A stretch of DNA of 61,518 nt from the NCBI GenBank assembly GCA_002763895.1, contig NSLH01000015.1:1-61518 (forward strand), in the 5' to 3' direction. This document shows positions 45,139-54,691 of the stretch, piece after piece. Below the pieces are notes generated by a model. It was given only the letters and a program-made list of their open reading frames with translations, searched no databases and was not told where the DNA came from. Every line of letters begins with the position of its first letter. Positions within the stretch are counted from its first letter, which is position 1. Both the position numbers and the translations under genes were made by a program. The DNA comes from [Chlorobium] sp. 445. Lineage in GTDB: Bacteria > Bacteroidota > Chlorobiia > Chlorobiales > Thermochlorobacteraceae.

Positions 45139-45282
45139 CTATCTCAAGCCTGTCCAGCCGCGCCGACTGAAATCGTTGTAGATAATCAGCGCAGCAATAA
45201 TGCCCACCGAGATGAGAAAGAGCCCATAGAGCACCTGTCCGAAAATTAACTTACCGACACCAAAGAGAAATGCATAAACCAT
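45139..45282 (-). CDS. 47-residue membrane protein coupled to the solute symporter
   Basis: A short open frame read from the sequence directly. It begins MVYAFLFGVGKLIFGQVLYG, has one long hydrophobic stretch (LFLISVGIIAALIIY) and ends in a basic tail (FSRRGWTGLR). Its ATG (45282-45280) shares one base with the TAA stop of the sodium:solute symporter upstream (TAATG), a classic sign of translational coupling. The single membrane helix with a positively charged C-terminal end suggests a small accessory subunit of the symporter. I recognise no family. Confidence 0.75.
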   Translation of the reverse strand: MVYAFLFGVGKLIFGQVLYGLFLISVGIIAALIIYNDFSRRGWTGLR

Positions 45283-46898
45283 TAGCACACCAAAAACCAA
45301 TTCACCAAGAGCGAGAAGTAGTTTTCATCGGCTTTGACTTCAGGAAGTTCTTTTGCGACTTTCCTCCAAAGCATTCCACCTACACGCGTGCGGGCATAGA
45401 AGGCTTTAAGATGCTCCATGCTCTCGGGCTTTGTAAGGAATGTAACAAGTAGCGTCAAAACAATTGTAACGCTGGTGATGATGAAAAGTGACTGCGGAAA
45501 GAGTGCACTGCCTGTCAGTTTGAGCACTGTATAAGTTAGAAATGGTACAATCATGGATGTAATTTCAGACCAGGCATTGAGTCGCCACCAGAACCAGCGC
45601 AAAATCAAGACAAAACCTGTTCCTGCACCACATTCCAAAATGAATGCCCATGCCCCAGCGATGCTCTCGAGCACAAAGAACGTTAGTAGCAGCGAGAGTA
45701 TCATCACGCCGAGCGTGAAGAGGCGAGCTACGCTAACATAATGCACTTCACTTGCATTTGGTTTGAGCAGGCGCTTGTATAAATCGTTTAGGATATAGCT
45801 TGCGCCCCAATTCAGATGTGTCGAGAGCGTGGACATATAAGCGGCAAGAAACGCCGCAAAGAGCAACCCTTTCGCTCCGTTTGGCAGCACATCACGCATC
45901 ACATAGACAAACCCGTTTTCTTTTTCTGAAAACGGAAGAAGCGGAAACATGACGACGCTGACCAAGCCAACCAAAATCCAGGGCCATGGGCGAATGCAGT
46001 AATGAGCCACGATAAACCACAGCGTTGCAAACAGTGAGTGTTTTTCATCCTTAGCGCTCATCATTCGCTGTGCAATGTAGCCGCCGCCACCCGGTTCTGC
46101 ACCCGGATACCATGATGCCCACCATTGCACACCTGTAAAAGCTAAAAATGCTCCAATTGTCAATTCCATTGCGCCGCCTGCTTGGCTATCAGTTGGTTCT
46201 TCTACTAAAGTTGGCAAGAATTGAAACATCCAATCCGGCAACTGTTGTAACAATCCACCGCCGCTTGTGACTTCGGGACGGTTGATTGCTACAATCGCTA
46301 ACCAAATACTGCCCGACATTGCAATCACAAATTGAATCGCATCTGTAATCGAGACACTCCATAACCCGCCCAAGCCCGAATACAGTGTCGTTAGCAGTGC
46401 AATTGCAACGATTGTCAGTTCTGCATTCCACTCTGGCAAAAGAATTTTAACGATTTTATACATTGCTAAATTTACCCAGCCCATAATCACAGCGTTCATC
46501 AATACCCCGAAATAGACCGCCTTGAAACTGCGCAGATACAGCGCTGGCTTGCCACTATAGCGCAGCTCGATAAACTCAAGGTCGGTGAGCACTTGCGCTC
46601 GTCGCCAGAGCCGCGCAAAGAAAAACACTGTGAGCATGCCGCCTGCCACAAAGGACCACCAAATCCAATTGCCAGCAATACCGTTTCTTGCAACGATACC
46701 TGATACCGCCAGCGGCGTATCGGCTGCAAAGGTTGTCGCTACCATGCCTGTTCCTGCAAGCCACCACGGCAGTTTTCTACCTGAGAGAAAAAATTCTGTG
46801 GTGTTCTCTGAGGCACGTTTCGTGAAAATGACACCTATTAGACCGCTGATGAAAAGGTAAGCCGCTACAATGATGAAATCAGTTGTCGAAAGATACAT
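45282..46898 (-). CDS. Sodium:solute symporter family (SSS) transporter
   Basis: 538 aa from ATG 46898, with 13-14 predicted membrane helices. The start LSTTDFIIVAAYLFISGLIG and SGRKLPWWLAGTGMVATTFA (the sodium-site helix) identify the family. GLGGLWSVSITDAIQFVIAM and the long loop with PGAEPGGGGYIAQRMMSAKD resemble SSS members of Bacteroidota of unknown substrate. The upstream ORF extension to 46937 is not used. Its stop overlaps the start of a 47-aa membrane protein. Likely imports a sugar or organic solute with Na+. Confidence 0.9.
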   Translation of the reverse strand: MYLSTTDFIIVAAYLFISGLIGVIFTKRASENTTEFFLSGRKLPWWLAGTGMVATTFAADTPLAVSGIVARNGIAGNWIWWSFVAGGMLTVFFFARLWRRAQVLTDLEFIELRYSGKPALYLRSFKAVYFGVLMNAVIMGWVNLAMYKIVKILLPEWNAELTIVAIALLTTLYSGLGGLWSVSITDAIQFVIAMSGSIWLAIVAINRPEVTSGGGLLQQLPDWMFQFLPTLVEEPTDSQAGGAMELTIGAFLAFTGVQWWASWYPGAEPGGGGYIAQRMMSAKDEKHSLFATLWFIVAHYCIRPWPWILVGLVSVVMFPLLPFSEKENGFVYVMRDVLPNGAKGLLFAAFLAAYMSTLSTHLNWGASYILNDLYKRLLKPNASEVHYVSVARLFTLGVMILSLLLTFFVLESIAGAWAFILECGAGTGFVLILRWFWWRLNAWSEITSMIVPFLTYTVLKLTGSALFPQSLFIITSVTIVLTLLVTFLTKPESMEHLKAFYARTRVGGMLWRKVAKELPEVKADENYFSLLVNWFLVC

Positions 46899-47201
46899 TT
46901 TCAGTTTTTTTGCTGCTTTGCTGTTTTGGAATTGCAAGAATGTTGAGTAGATGTAGATAGAGTATGCGTGTTACTCTGTTCTTCTGAACAGCACGTCGTG
47001 AAGTCCTCAACCTTACCTCTGTCCGTAACTGCAGTGCAAAGTGTTTCTCTTCCTGTGCATGGTTGAACAGACTGGGCAGATCGTTTTGCTTTACATTTTG
47101 ATGCAACCTCCTTTACTTATGCTGCATCAAAATAGTTTTTTTCATCAATTTGTATCTTTTCACTCATCACTAAAGCCTTTGCGGGTTTAACTTAATTTGC
47201 T
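46899..47201. other. Divergent intergenic region
   Basis: About 300 bp between the divergent starts of the symporter and the ATP-grasp gene. An open frame on the minus strand (46879-47106) has no recognisable content. No hairpin or operator stands out. Confidence 0.4.
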
Positions 47202-48242
47202 ATGGCTCATTTTGTTGTCATCTACAACAGTGTTCCTGATAGACATTCTCTCTCGCACGATTTGAAGTCTGAACTTGGCTTGCTGCAAGTTGCGCAGGGG
47301 GTCGCAGAAGCCCTGCGAGAGTATCATCAAGTCAGTCTTTTGCCGTTTATGGGCGATGTCATTTTGCTTGGCGAACACCTGCGTGCCCTAAAGCCTGATG
47401 CGGCTTTCAATCTCTTCGAAGGTGCATATGGCTTTTCGAAGTCGGAAGTCTTTGTGCCTATCACACTGGATTTGCTACAGATTCCTTACACAGGCTCATC
47501 AGCTCGGACGCTTGAGACTTGTGTGCAAAAATCCCTTACCAAGAAAATTCTTTTGCGCCGCGGTGTTCCCACACCACGCTTTCAAGTCTTTGACATCGGC
47601 ACTGCTATTGAGACAGAGCTAACTTTCCCAATTTTTGTTAAACCTGAATGTGAAGATGCAAGTCTTGGCATCTCGAATGATTCAGTTGTCTATACACAAA
47701 GTCAGTTAGAGAAACAGGTAGAGACCATCTGGCAGAAGTTTTCTCAGCCGGCATTATGTGAAGAGTTTATTGACGGACGAGAGTTCAATGTCGCAATACT
47801 CGGTGATTCGGACTATGAGCAAACTATTGGGCATCCTTTCGCACCGAAGGTCTTGCCCATCTCAGAGATTAGCTTCACGACGCTGCCTGACGGCTACCAA
47901 CGCATTGTCAGTTATAATGCCAAATGGGAAGAAAGCAGTGTCGAGTATCAAGCAACTCAACCGCTTTGTCCTGCACCGATTGATCTCAAACTTGAACTTG
48001 AACTCAAACAACTTGCCCTGCGCGCGTTCAACGCTTTGGGCTGCCGTGATTACGCACGCATTGATTTTCGCTACTCTAACGACGGTAAACTCTACGTAAT
48101 TGATGTCAATCCCAATCCTGACATTTCACCTGATGCTGGACTTGCGCGCTCTGCTCAAGCAGCTGGCTACGACTATAACCGCCTCATTCAAACTATCGCT
48201 GATTTTGCTTTGAACCGAACCTGTCGACTGCGCAGGGATTAA
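47202..48242 (+). CDS. D-alanine-D-alanine ligase-like ATP-grasp enzyme
   Basis: 346 aa. Architecture follows Ddl-type ATP-grasp ligases: FNLFEGAYGFSKSEVFVP, IPYTGSSARTLETCVQKSLT, FVKPECEDASLGIS (ATP-binding lysine and glycine loop), REFNVAILGD and the metal-binding CRDYARIDFR with VIDVNPNPDISPD. It lacks the standard Ddl opening LFGGxSxEHxVS, so it may join other amino acids or carboxylate-amine pairs rather than two D-alanines. It ends 47 bp before a two-component operon on the same strand. Confident of the fold, not of the substrate. Confidence 0.85.
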   Translation: MAHFVVIYNSVPDRHSLSHDLKSELGLLQVAQGVAEALREYHQVSLLPFMGDVILLGEHLRALKPDAAFNLFEGAYGFSKSEVFVPITLDLLQIPYTGSSARTLETCVQKSLTKKILLRRGVPTPRFQVFDIGTAIETELTFPIFVKPECEDASLGISNDSVVYTQSQLEKQVETIWQKFSQPALCEEFIDGREFNVAILGDSDYEQTIGHPFAPKVLPISEISFTTLPDGYQRIVSYNAKWEESSVEYQATQPLCPAPIDLKLELELKQLALRAFNALGCRDYARIDFRYSNDGKLYVIDVNPNPDISPDAGLARSAQAAGYDYNRLIQTIADFALNRTCRLRRD

Positions 48243-48289
48243 AATTTTAGACGAACTTTTAGAGATCAAACCCTCTATCTTCGGAGGCT

Positions 48290-49858
48290 ATGCGCAAAGA
48301 AGTTGCTGTGCTTCAAGAGTCTATTGCTGACCTTGCTCGTGAAGCGGTCTTGCTGCTCAACGACCCCACAGGGGTTTATCAGATGAATTTTTCACTTGAG
48401 ACCTTCACGGAAAAGGAATTGCGTGATTTCTTCAAAGTTGCGCTTACCGATTTATGCAACGACCTTGCTGATGAGACTACAGACAAGCTCAAAAAGCATC
48501 TGGTTCGCATGAGCGATTTTCTTTCCGAGCTAAGAATCGATGAGCGGCTTCGGCTTTTACTTTCAATGAAGAAGGTCTTGCTGCAAAAACTTGCGTCACT
48601 GACGCTCTACACGACCCCTACAGCTATTCGGCTCTCGCAAATTATTGACGAATGTATGCTTGAAATGGCATATAACTATGAAATTGAACTCATGAAATCG
48701 GAGACCACCGATATGCTGGTTGCCGATGAAATTGCTGATGAACTTTATCGCACGCGCAAAAAACTCGAAAAGCAAAAGAATTTTATCACCTCGCTGATTG
48801 AAAACTCACCGGACGCCATCACGCTGCTTGACTCAAAACGGCGCGTAACGCTGTGGAATAATGCTGCAACAGAGCTGCTTGGCTATAAGCAAACGCAGAT
48901 TGTTGGCAAAAGTCTGGATAAAATTGCACTGGAGGAAGGTGATCTGCGCTCTATTCTGCGCGAAGCAGAAAAAAAAGGTAAACTCTTCGGTGCAGAACTT
49001 ACACTCAAAACCCAAGATGAGCGGCATTTGCCAGTTTCAGTCTCCGTTTCCACGATTGACTCTACTTCGGAGAAAGAGCCGCATTTTGTTGTCGTCATGC
49101 GTGATGCTTCTGAACTTCGACAAATGCGCGATCAAGTTATTGATGCCGAGCGTCTATCGGCGATGGCAAAAATTGCAGGGGCTGTGGCACATGAAGTTCG
49201 CAACCCGCTCAATTCGCTTCTACTCAATCTTGATTTGCTTGAAGATGAACTGTTGACAAACGCTAGCCAAAAAATTCAGCAGCAGCTCATGATTCTGCGC
49301 GAGGAAATTGAAAAACTCAACGATATTGTCAGTAACTACCTCTCGCTCTCGCGTCTTAACAAGGCTGACTTTGCAGTGATGAACATTAGCAATGTGCTTG
49401 AACAAATCATAGAAAAAAGCGCTGCAAACTTTACATTGATGCGCAAGCAAGTCACATTCAAACGGCACTATGCAGACTCAGCTGCCTCACTTTTTGCATA
49501 CATCGATGAGCGGCAGTTTTCACGCGTCTTCGTCAATCTCTTTCAGAATGCTTTGGAGTCCGCTCGTCCTGATGTGCCGTGCGAAATTGACATTGCACTC
49601 TATCAAGAGCAGTCCTCAGCCGTCATTGAGGTGTGCGACAATGGCGAAGGACTTGATGAGGAGACGCTTGAGAAAATTTTTACCCCATTTTATTCTACTA
49701 AGTCGGGCGGTACGGGACTTGGACTGTATATTGTGCGTGAGATTATGCAGGCGCATCGTGGCGATATTGAAATCAAAAACCGTACAGATGCGCGCGGTGC
49801 TATAGTGCGTTTGCTTTTGCCTCTTGCAGAAAAAACAATTCCAGAGGTCGTTTCATAA
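48290..49858 (+). CDS. PAS-containing NtrB-type histidine kinase
   Basis: 522 aa, no membrane helix apparent, so cytoplasmic. An N-terminal helical region (about 1-165) precedes a PAS domain (SLIENSPDAITLLDSKRRVT), HisKA with phospho-His in AGAVAHEVRNPLNSLLLN, and HATPase_c (NLFQNALES, VCDNGEGLD, FTPFYSTKSGGTGLGLYI). GGAGG lies just before ATG 48290. The partner sigma-54 activator follows 24 bp later, so the pair forms an NtrB/NtrC-like system. The input signal is unknown. Confidence 0.94.
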   Translation: MRKEVAVLQESIADLAREAVLLLNDPTGVYQMNFSLETFTEKELRDFFKVALTDLCNDLADETTDKLKKHLVRMSDFLSELRIDERLRLLLSMKKVLLQKLASLTLYTTPTAIRLSQIIDECMLEMAYNYEIELMKSETTDMLVADEIADELYRTRKKLEKQKNFITSLIENSPDAITLLDSKRRVTLWNNAATELLGYKQTQIVGKSLDKIALEEGDLRSILREAEKKGKLFGAELTLKTQDERHLPVSVSVSTIDSTSEKEPHFVVVMRDASELRQMRDQVIDAERLSAMAKIAGAVAHEVRNPLNSLLLNLDLLEDELLTNASQKIQQQLMILREEIEKLNDIVSNYLSLSRLNKADFAVMNISNVLEQIIEKSAANFTLMRKQVTFKRHYADSAASLFAYIDERQFSRVFVNLFQNALESARPDVPCEIDIALYQEQSSAVIEVCDNGEGLDEETLEKIFTPFYSTKSGGTGLGLYIVREIMQAHRGDIEIKNRTDARGAIVRLLLPLAEKTIPEVVS

Positions 49859-49882
49859 CTTTGCTCTGTAACTTTACTCAGT

Positions 49883-51246
49883 ATGATCAAAATTCTTATT
49901 GTCGATGACGAAAAAAATACCCGCGACGCCTTGTGCGATGGGCTTCAAAAACCGGATGAACGCAAACTTTATGCAGCTGAAAATGCTCGCGAAGCCCTTC
50001 GCATTATGCATGAGGAAGACCTTGACCTTGTCATTACAGACCTCAAAATTCCCGATTCTGACGGCGTTAAGCTGCTCAAAGACATCAAGAAGCATGACCC
50101 GAACATCGTCGTTATTGTCATGACCGCTTATGGCACGGTCGATAGCGCTGTTGAGGCTATGAAACTTGGCGCTTACGACTACATTCAGAAGCCATTTCGC
50201 ATGGGCGACATTCGGCGCTTGGTTTCGCGTGCCCTTGAGACCCGTCTGCTGCTGATGGAAAATGCTAAACTCCGTCAGCAACTTGGCGCAAAGTATTTGC
50301 CACACAACATTGTGGGCTTTAGTCCGCTTTTCCGTGAAATACTTGCCACTGTCGAGAAGGTTGCACCCTCGCGCGCAACGGTATTGCTTCTCGGCGAAAG
50401 TGGTACGGGCAAAGAAGTTATTGCGCGTGCAATTCACGAGATGAGCGGGCGGCGCGATAAGCCCTTCATTAAAGTAAACTGCGGTGCACTGCCCGATTCA
50501 CTTTTGGAGTCCGAGCTCTTCGGTTATGAAAAAGGCGCTTTTACAAACGCACTAAGACAAAAGAAAGGACGCTTTGAACTGGCTCATGGTGGCACCATTT
50601 TTTAGATGAAATTGCCGATATGCCCACACCGCTCCAAGTCAAACTCTTGCGCATTTTGCAAGATGGCGAGTTCGAGCGCCTTGGCGGTGAAGAAACATTC
50701 AAAGTCGATGTCAGGGTGATTGCCGCCACAAACAAAGATATTGATAAAGAGATTGAGCAAGGTCGATTCCGTGAAGACCTCTACTACCGGCTTAATGTCA
50801 TTAAACTAAAATTGCCGCCGCTTCGACAGCGTCAGGACGATATTATTCCGCTGGCTCAACACTTCCTAGAAAAATATGCACTGCTTAACGCAAAATCCAT
50901 TAAGGGCATTTCACCCGAAGCTGCTCGTCTTTTAGAAGGGCATCAATGGCGAGGCAATGTGCGTGAACTTGAAAATGTTATTGAGCGTGCAGCTGTGCTT
51001 TGCTCTGGCGATATGATTCAAAAAGAGCACTTACCCGACTACATTACAGGACAAGACAGCACAAAAGTTGTCTCATTTCGTATTGGCACCACACTCGAAG
51101 AAATTGAAGAAGTGATGATTGCGCGCACATTAGAAGCCACAGGCGGTAGCAAAGAAGAAGCTGCACGACTTTTGGGCATTGGCGTTGCGACACTTTACCG
51201 CAAACTTAAGGATAATGCGGAAGCTAACTCCACTGCAAAGGACTGA
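49883..51246 (+). CDS. NtrC-family sigma-54-dependent response regulator, frameshifted
   Basis: 454 aa across the break. The receiver (LIVDDEKNT, Asp in [13 protein letters not shown], Thr in VMTAYGT, Lys in YIQKPF) leads to an AAA+ domain with Walker [14 protein letters not shown], the sigma-54 contact loop reading KGAFTNA (normally GAFTGA), Walker [14 protein letters not shown], and R fingers near [11 protein letters not shown] Fis-type helix-turn-helix closes it ([20 protein letters not shown]). The T6 run 50598-50603 is one base short; T7 restores [13 protein letters not shown]. Activates sigma-54 promoters when phosphorylated by the adjacent kinase. Confidence 0.94.
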
Positions 51247-51339
51247 AACTGGCTCTGTGTTAGTCAAAAGCCAAAATGATGAAACAGACAGCAGTATGCG
51301 TGAAATGCGTTTCTGAATAGCGTCAAACTCTGCTATCGC

Positions 51340-52677
51340 TTAGCGAATGCGATTTCGTGCATCCCACTCTGGGCGTAGCAAGCGATAATTGCCAAAGCCA
51401 GAGACATCGACGAAGATAAGGCGCAAATTGTGCTGCTGATACTCCCAGATTTCGTACGGACGCTGATTCATCATTGGTGGCTGGCGCTCAATAAAGTCAG
51501 GCATGCCGTACTTGATGAAAATCCTGCCCATATCTGTTCGCCAGCCTTCTGCATAGCTTGCAAAATTTTGATTAGCATATTCTATGCGTGAGTAATACTC
51601 CGTCTGAAGTTCGTTTTCTTCCGTGCCCGGCGAAGGATCGTACTTTTTCCAAAATTCATTAAAGAGTCTGATTTTCTCGTCCGCTGTCTTGGCTTCACGC
51701 ATCTTCGAGATTTCTTCCCATGTAGCGATATACTCAAGCTGCTCGATGGCTTTGTCAATATCTTGAATCAAGAAAGAGGCGCCTTGCACGCGCGCAAAAA
51801 ACGTGATGACAGACTCATCAATGATGGTGTTGTTTTCTTCTATGCCAATCTTGAGCACATAGTCCCCACCCCTAATGCTTTGACTATTGAGTGTATCCAA
51901 GATGCGCGTTTGTTTGCCGGCTGGCACCAGCGTTCTGTGGTAAGTATCCACAACTTGCTCTCGTCGTGTGCGATGTGTAATGACATATTTTAGCGTAACC
52001 AGATCGCGCGTCTCCGCATTGTAAATTTCATAGTAAATCTGCGGTCCTACTTCCTTTGGATTGAGCGCTACAACAGATGAGAGATTTGGTGAGTACTCCA
52101 CTTTGCCTGTGCTATCAAACTCCGTTCGCACAATCATAATCGAGGAAATTGTCGGTACATTACGCTTGAAGTCTTTGACCGCCACAGTTCGTTTTTGTTC
52201 TGAACTGCGTCCTGATTCTTTGTCTCTGAATTGAATAATAGCGGTATAATTGCCCGGTGGCAAATCCACATTAAAGCTCATCTCGCGCGCAAGGTCTTTT
52301 GAGACCGTCTGTGCATAGTATGTCGTGCTTACAGTGTCTGTCCAAAGTTTTTCACAGACCATTGTGCCTTTTTCATTCAGGAAACTTGCAATCACTTCAT
52401 ACATCGCTGTAAAAGTATTGCCTTGCTTAGCAAATGTGAGTCGTGAGTACTTGACGCGCACATAAAGCGTGAGCAGGCTCTCGCCTTTTTCGCCTTGAAA
52501 GTTGAATAGATTAGCTTCAAAGTCGGGCTGCGCCTGCATGTTTGTTGGACGACCTTGCGCACCGCCCTCAATCGAGAAACTTGCAATGATAAGTCCTAAT
52601 AGACAGAGCATTCGGACAGCTTGCGTCAGCATCGGATATGTCCCATTTCTTCTCATACTCACGTTCCTCTTTTTCAT
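51340..52677 (-). CDS. GWxTD domain secreted protein
   Basis: 445 aa. A signal sequence (MLCLLGLIIASFSIEGGAQG) leads to an extracytoplasmic beta-rich region and a C-terminal GWxTD domain, from AEGWRTDMGRIFIKYGMPDF to PYEIWEYQQHNLRLIFVDVS. The domain is widespread in Bacteroidota, Chlorobiota and Acidobacteriota; its function is not known to me. ATG 52677 is used, with an in-frame ATG at 52653 possible. It is convergent with the sigma-54 activator gene. Confidence 0.9.
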   Translation of the reverse strand: MKKRNVSMRRNGTYPMLTQAVRMLCLLGLIIASFSIEGGAQGRPTNMQAQPDFEANLFNFQGEKGESLLTLYVRVKYSRLTFAKQGNTFTAMYEVIASFLNEKGTMVCEKLWTDTVSTTYYAQTVSKDLAREMSFNVDLPPGNYTAIIQFRDKESGRSSEQKRTVAVKDFKRNVPTISSIMIVRTEFDSTGKVEYSPNLSSVVALNPKEVGPQIYYEIYNAETRDLVTLKYVITHRTRREQVVDTYHRTLVPAGKQTRILDTLNSQSIRGGDYVLKIGIEENNTIIDESVITFFARVQGASFLIQDIDKAIEQLEYIATWEEISKMREAKTADEKIRLFNEFWKKYDPSPGTEENELQTEYYSRIEYANQNFASYAEGWRTDMGRIFIKYGMPDFIERQPPMMNQRPYEIWEYQQHNLRLIFVDVSGFGNYRLLRPEWDARNRIR

Positions 52678-52771
52678 TTTGTCAGATTTGTTATTATGAG
52701 CATCTCTGCGTGGTCAGCAGACGATGCACCGATTCTTGATTGCACTGCGCACAGAGCAGGCTGATTGTGCC

Positions 52772-54607
52772 TTACTTGGTTTTGCTTGGAAACTCTACGC
52801 GCAGTGTTACTTTTTCGCTGCCGCGCATCACAACAATATCTACGCTGTCGCCCGGCTTTGTTTCACGAATGGCTTCTGTGTAGTCATAGATATTGCGAAT
52901 CGTACGCGCACCAAATTGTACGATAATATCGCCCGCTTTCAATCCACTTTTCTCTGCTAAGCTGCCTTCACGCACGCCGTCGAGCTCTACGCCATTGACT
53001 TCCTTTGCATAATTTGGAATGGTGCCCAGCGAGACCCGAAAGCCTGCGGACGTCGAGCGCGATGACGAGACCAGACTATCCGCAACTGCCTTAGTGAAGG
53101 TTAGACGTGTCAGACGCTCATCGATTCTGTCAATGATACGCGAGATGTACTTCAGTGTTTGTGCTTGCGCCTGCGCGTTGATTTTCTCCCACGTGTCAGT
53201 TGGCTTATGGTAATTTGCGTGATTACCTGTGAAGAAAAACAGGACGGAAATGCCTTTGCTATAAAAACTGCTGTGGTCGCTTGGACCGTATCCGTCTTGC
53301 GTTAATTTGAGTTTGAATTCGCCATTATTTTCTGCCTTACACACTTCTTCAAGTTCTGCTGCTGTACCAACTCCACCTATTGCCAGTGCTGAATCTTTCA
53401 TTCTTCCAATCATATCCATATTGATCATCACGTTGATTTTCTCGAGCGGGAATAGCGGATTTTGCACAAAATGTGCTGAACCCAAAAGCCCCATTTCTTC
53501 TGCACCAAATGCGATAAAGACAAAATTGCGTTTGATCTTGTTGCGTTGTGCGGCATAGTAGCGCGCCAGTTCAAGCAGTCCCGCCGTGCCACTGGCATTG
53601 TCATCTGCACCGTAGTGAATCTTTCGCTCATTTGGTGCCAGCGACCCACTGCCTGGTCCACCATAACCTAAGTGATCATAATGGGCGCCGATAACGATAT
53701 ACTCATCGCTGACCAGTGAATCGTTTGCAGGTAAGTAGCCAATCACATTTGCGGTTTTAGCTTTTTCACGAATGAGGTCTACTGAAATAGCCACATCTTT
53801 CTTTAACACGAAGGATTCCGGCTTGCGCGTCTGATTTATTCGGGCTTGGAGCGTCTTCAACTCTTCTTCACTTTTGCCCAGCAAGGCTACTGCTACGGCT
53901 CGTGTTACACTCAGCGCAAGAATGCCTGCATCCGCCGCAAGTCGATCGCGCGTGAGTTCAATGAGCGCATCTTCTTCAAAATCTACAGCGCCTGAAAAAA
54001 TCAGAGCTGCCAGTGCACCTTTTTCTCGAGCTTGTGTGAGCTTGCGATACAGTGAGGAGGCTTCATAAAATTCACTGTGCGGGTTGTTTCCATCTGGATT
54101 CTGACGCATCATCACTACCACTTTGCCTTTCACATCAAGCCCTGCATAATCGTTATAGTTTTCTGTTGAGAGACCGTAGCCGACAAAGACCACTTCTTTT
54201 GCGCTCACTTTGCCAGATGACGAATAGCCCAGTGGCAAGAAATCTCTTTCAAGTTTTGCCGACACTTGTCGCCGCTTGCCTTTAGCTTGAAAGACCAGAG
54301 AATTTTTTTTGCCCAGCGATAAGGCTTTGGGGACCCAGAACTCCTGCCTGTAATCTTCACTGAAGGCTTTCAGACCTAAAAATTTGAAATAGTTTTGGAT
54401 GTAGGATGCTGCAAGCTCACCGCCTTTTGTGCCTGCCGCACGTCCTTCGAATTCATCGCTGGCTAAAATTTTGATATGCTTGAGGAGTGTGTCGGGAGAA
54501 ATTTTCTGTCTTGCACTTGGCTCGTCTTCTTTTAATACAGCGCTGCCCACAGACAGCATTGACAGACTTGCGAAGACAAGTAAAGCAATTAAACTCTTTA
54601 ACTTCAT
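52772..54607 (-). CDS. M28-family zinc aminopeptidase with PDZ domain
   Basis: 611 aa. Signal peptide MKLKSLIALLVFASLSMLSV, then a PA-type insert (ALIFSGAVDFEEDALI region). The M28 catalytic domain follows with zinc ligands in IGAHYDHLG (His), GADDNASGTAG (Asp), FGAEEMGLLGS (catalytic Glu-Glu), MINMDMIGR (Asp) and TGNHANYHKPTDTW (His). The C-terminal PDZ domain contains VREGSLAEKSGLKAGDIIVQFG. Role: secreted or periplasmic peptidase, possibly regulated by the PDZ domain. ATG 54607 gives the signal peptide. Confidence 0.93.
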   Translation of the reverse strand: MKLKSLIALLVFASLSMLSVGSAVLKEDEPSARQKISPDTLLKHIKILASDEFEGRAAGTKGGELAASYIQNYFKFLGLKAFSEDYRQEFWVPKALSLGKKNSLVFQAKGKRRQVSAKLERDFLPLGYSSSGKVSAKEVVFVGYGLSTENYNDYAGLDVKGKVVVMMRQNPDGNNPHSEFYEASSLYRKLTQAREKGALAALIFSGAVDFEEDALIELTRDRLAADAGILALSVTRAVAVALLGKSEEELKTLQARINQTRKPESFVLKKDVAISVDLIREKAKTANVIGYLPANDSLVSDEYIVIGAHYDHLGYGGPGSGSLAPNERKIHYGADDNASGTAGLLELARYYAAQRNKIKRNFVFIAFGAEEMGLLGSAHFVQNPLFPLEKINVMINMDMIGRMKDSALAIGGVGTAAELEEVCKAENNGEFKLKLTQDGYGPSDHSSFYSKGISVLFFFTGNHANYHKPTDTWEKINAQAQAQTLKYISRIIDRIDERLTRLTFTKAVADSLVSSSRSTSAGFRVSLGTIPNYAKEVNGVELDGVREGSLAEKSGLKAGDIIVQFGARTIRNIYDYTEAIRETKPGDSVDIVVMRGSEKVTLRVEFPSKTK

Positions 54608-54691
54608 TGCAAAAAAAAGACTTCGTTTGTACAACTTTAGTGCATTTTCGCATAAAGTTAGAAAAAGTCAATGAATCGCAACACGATGACT

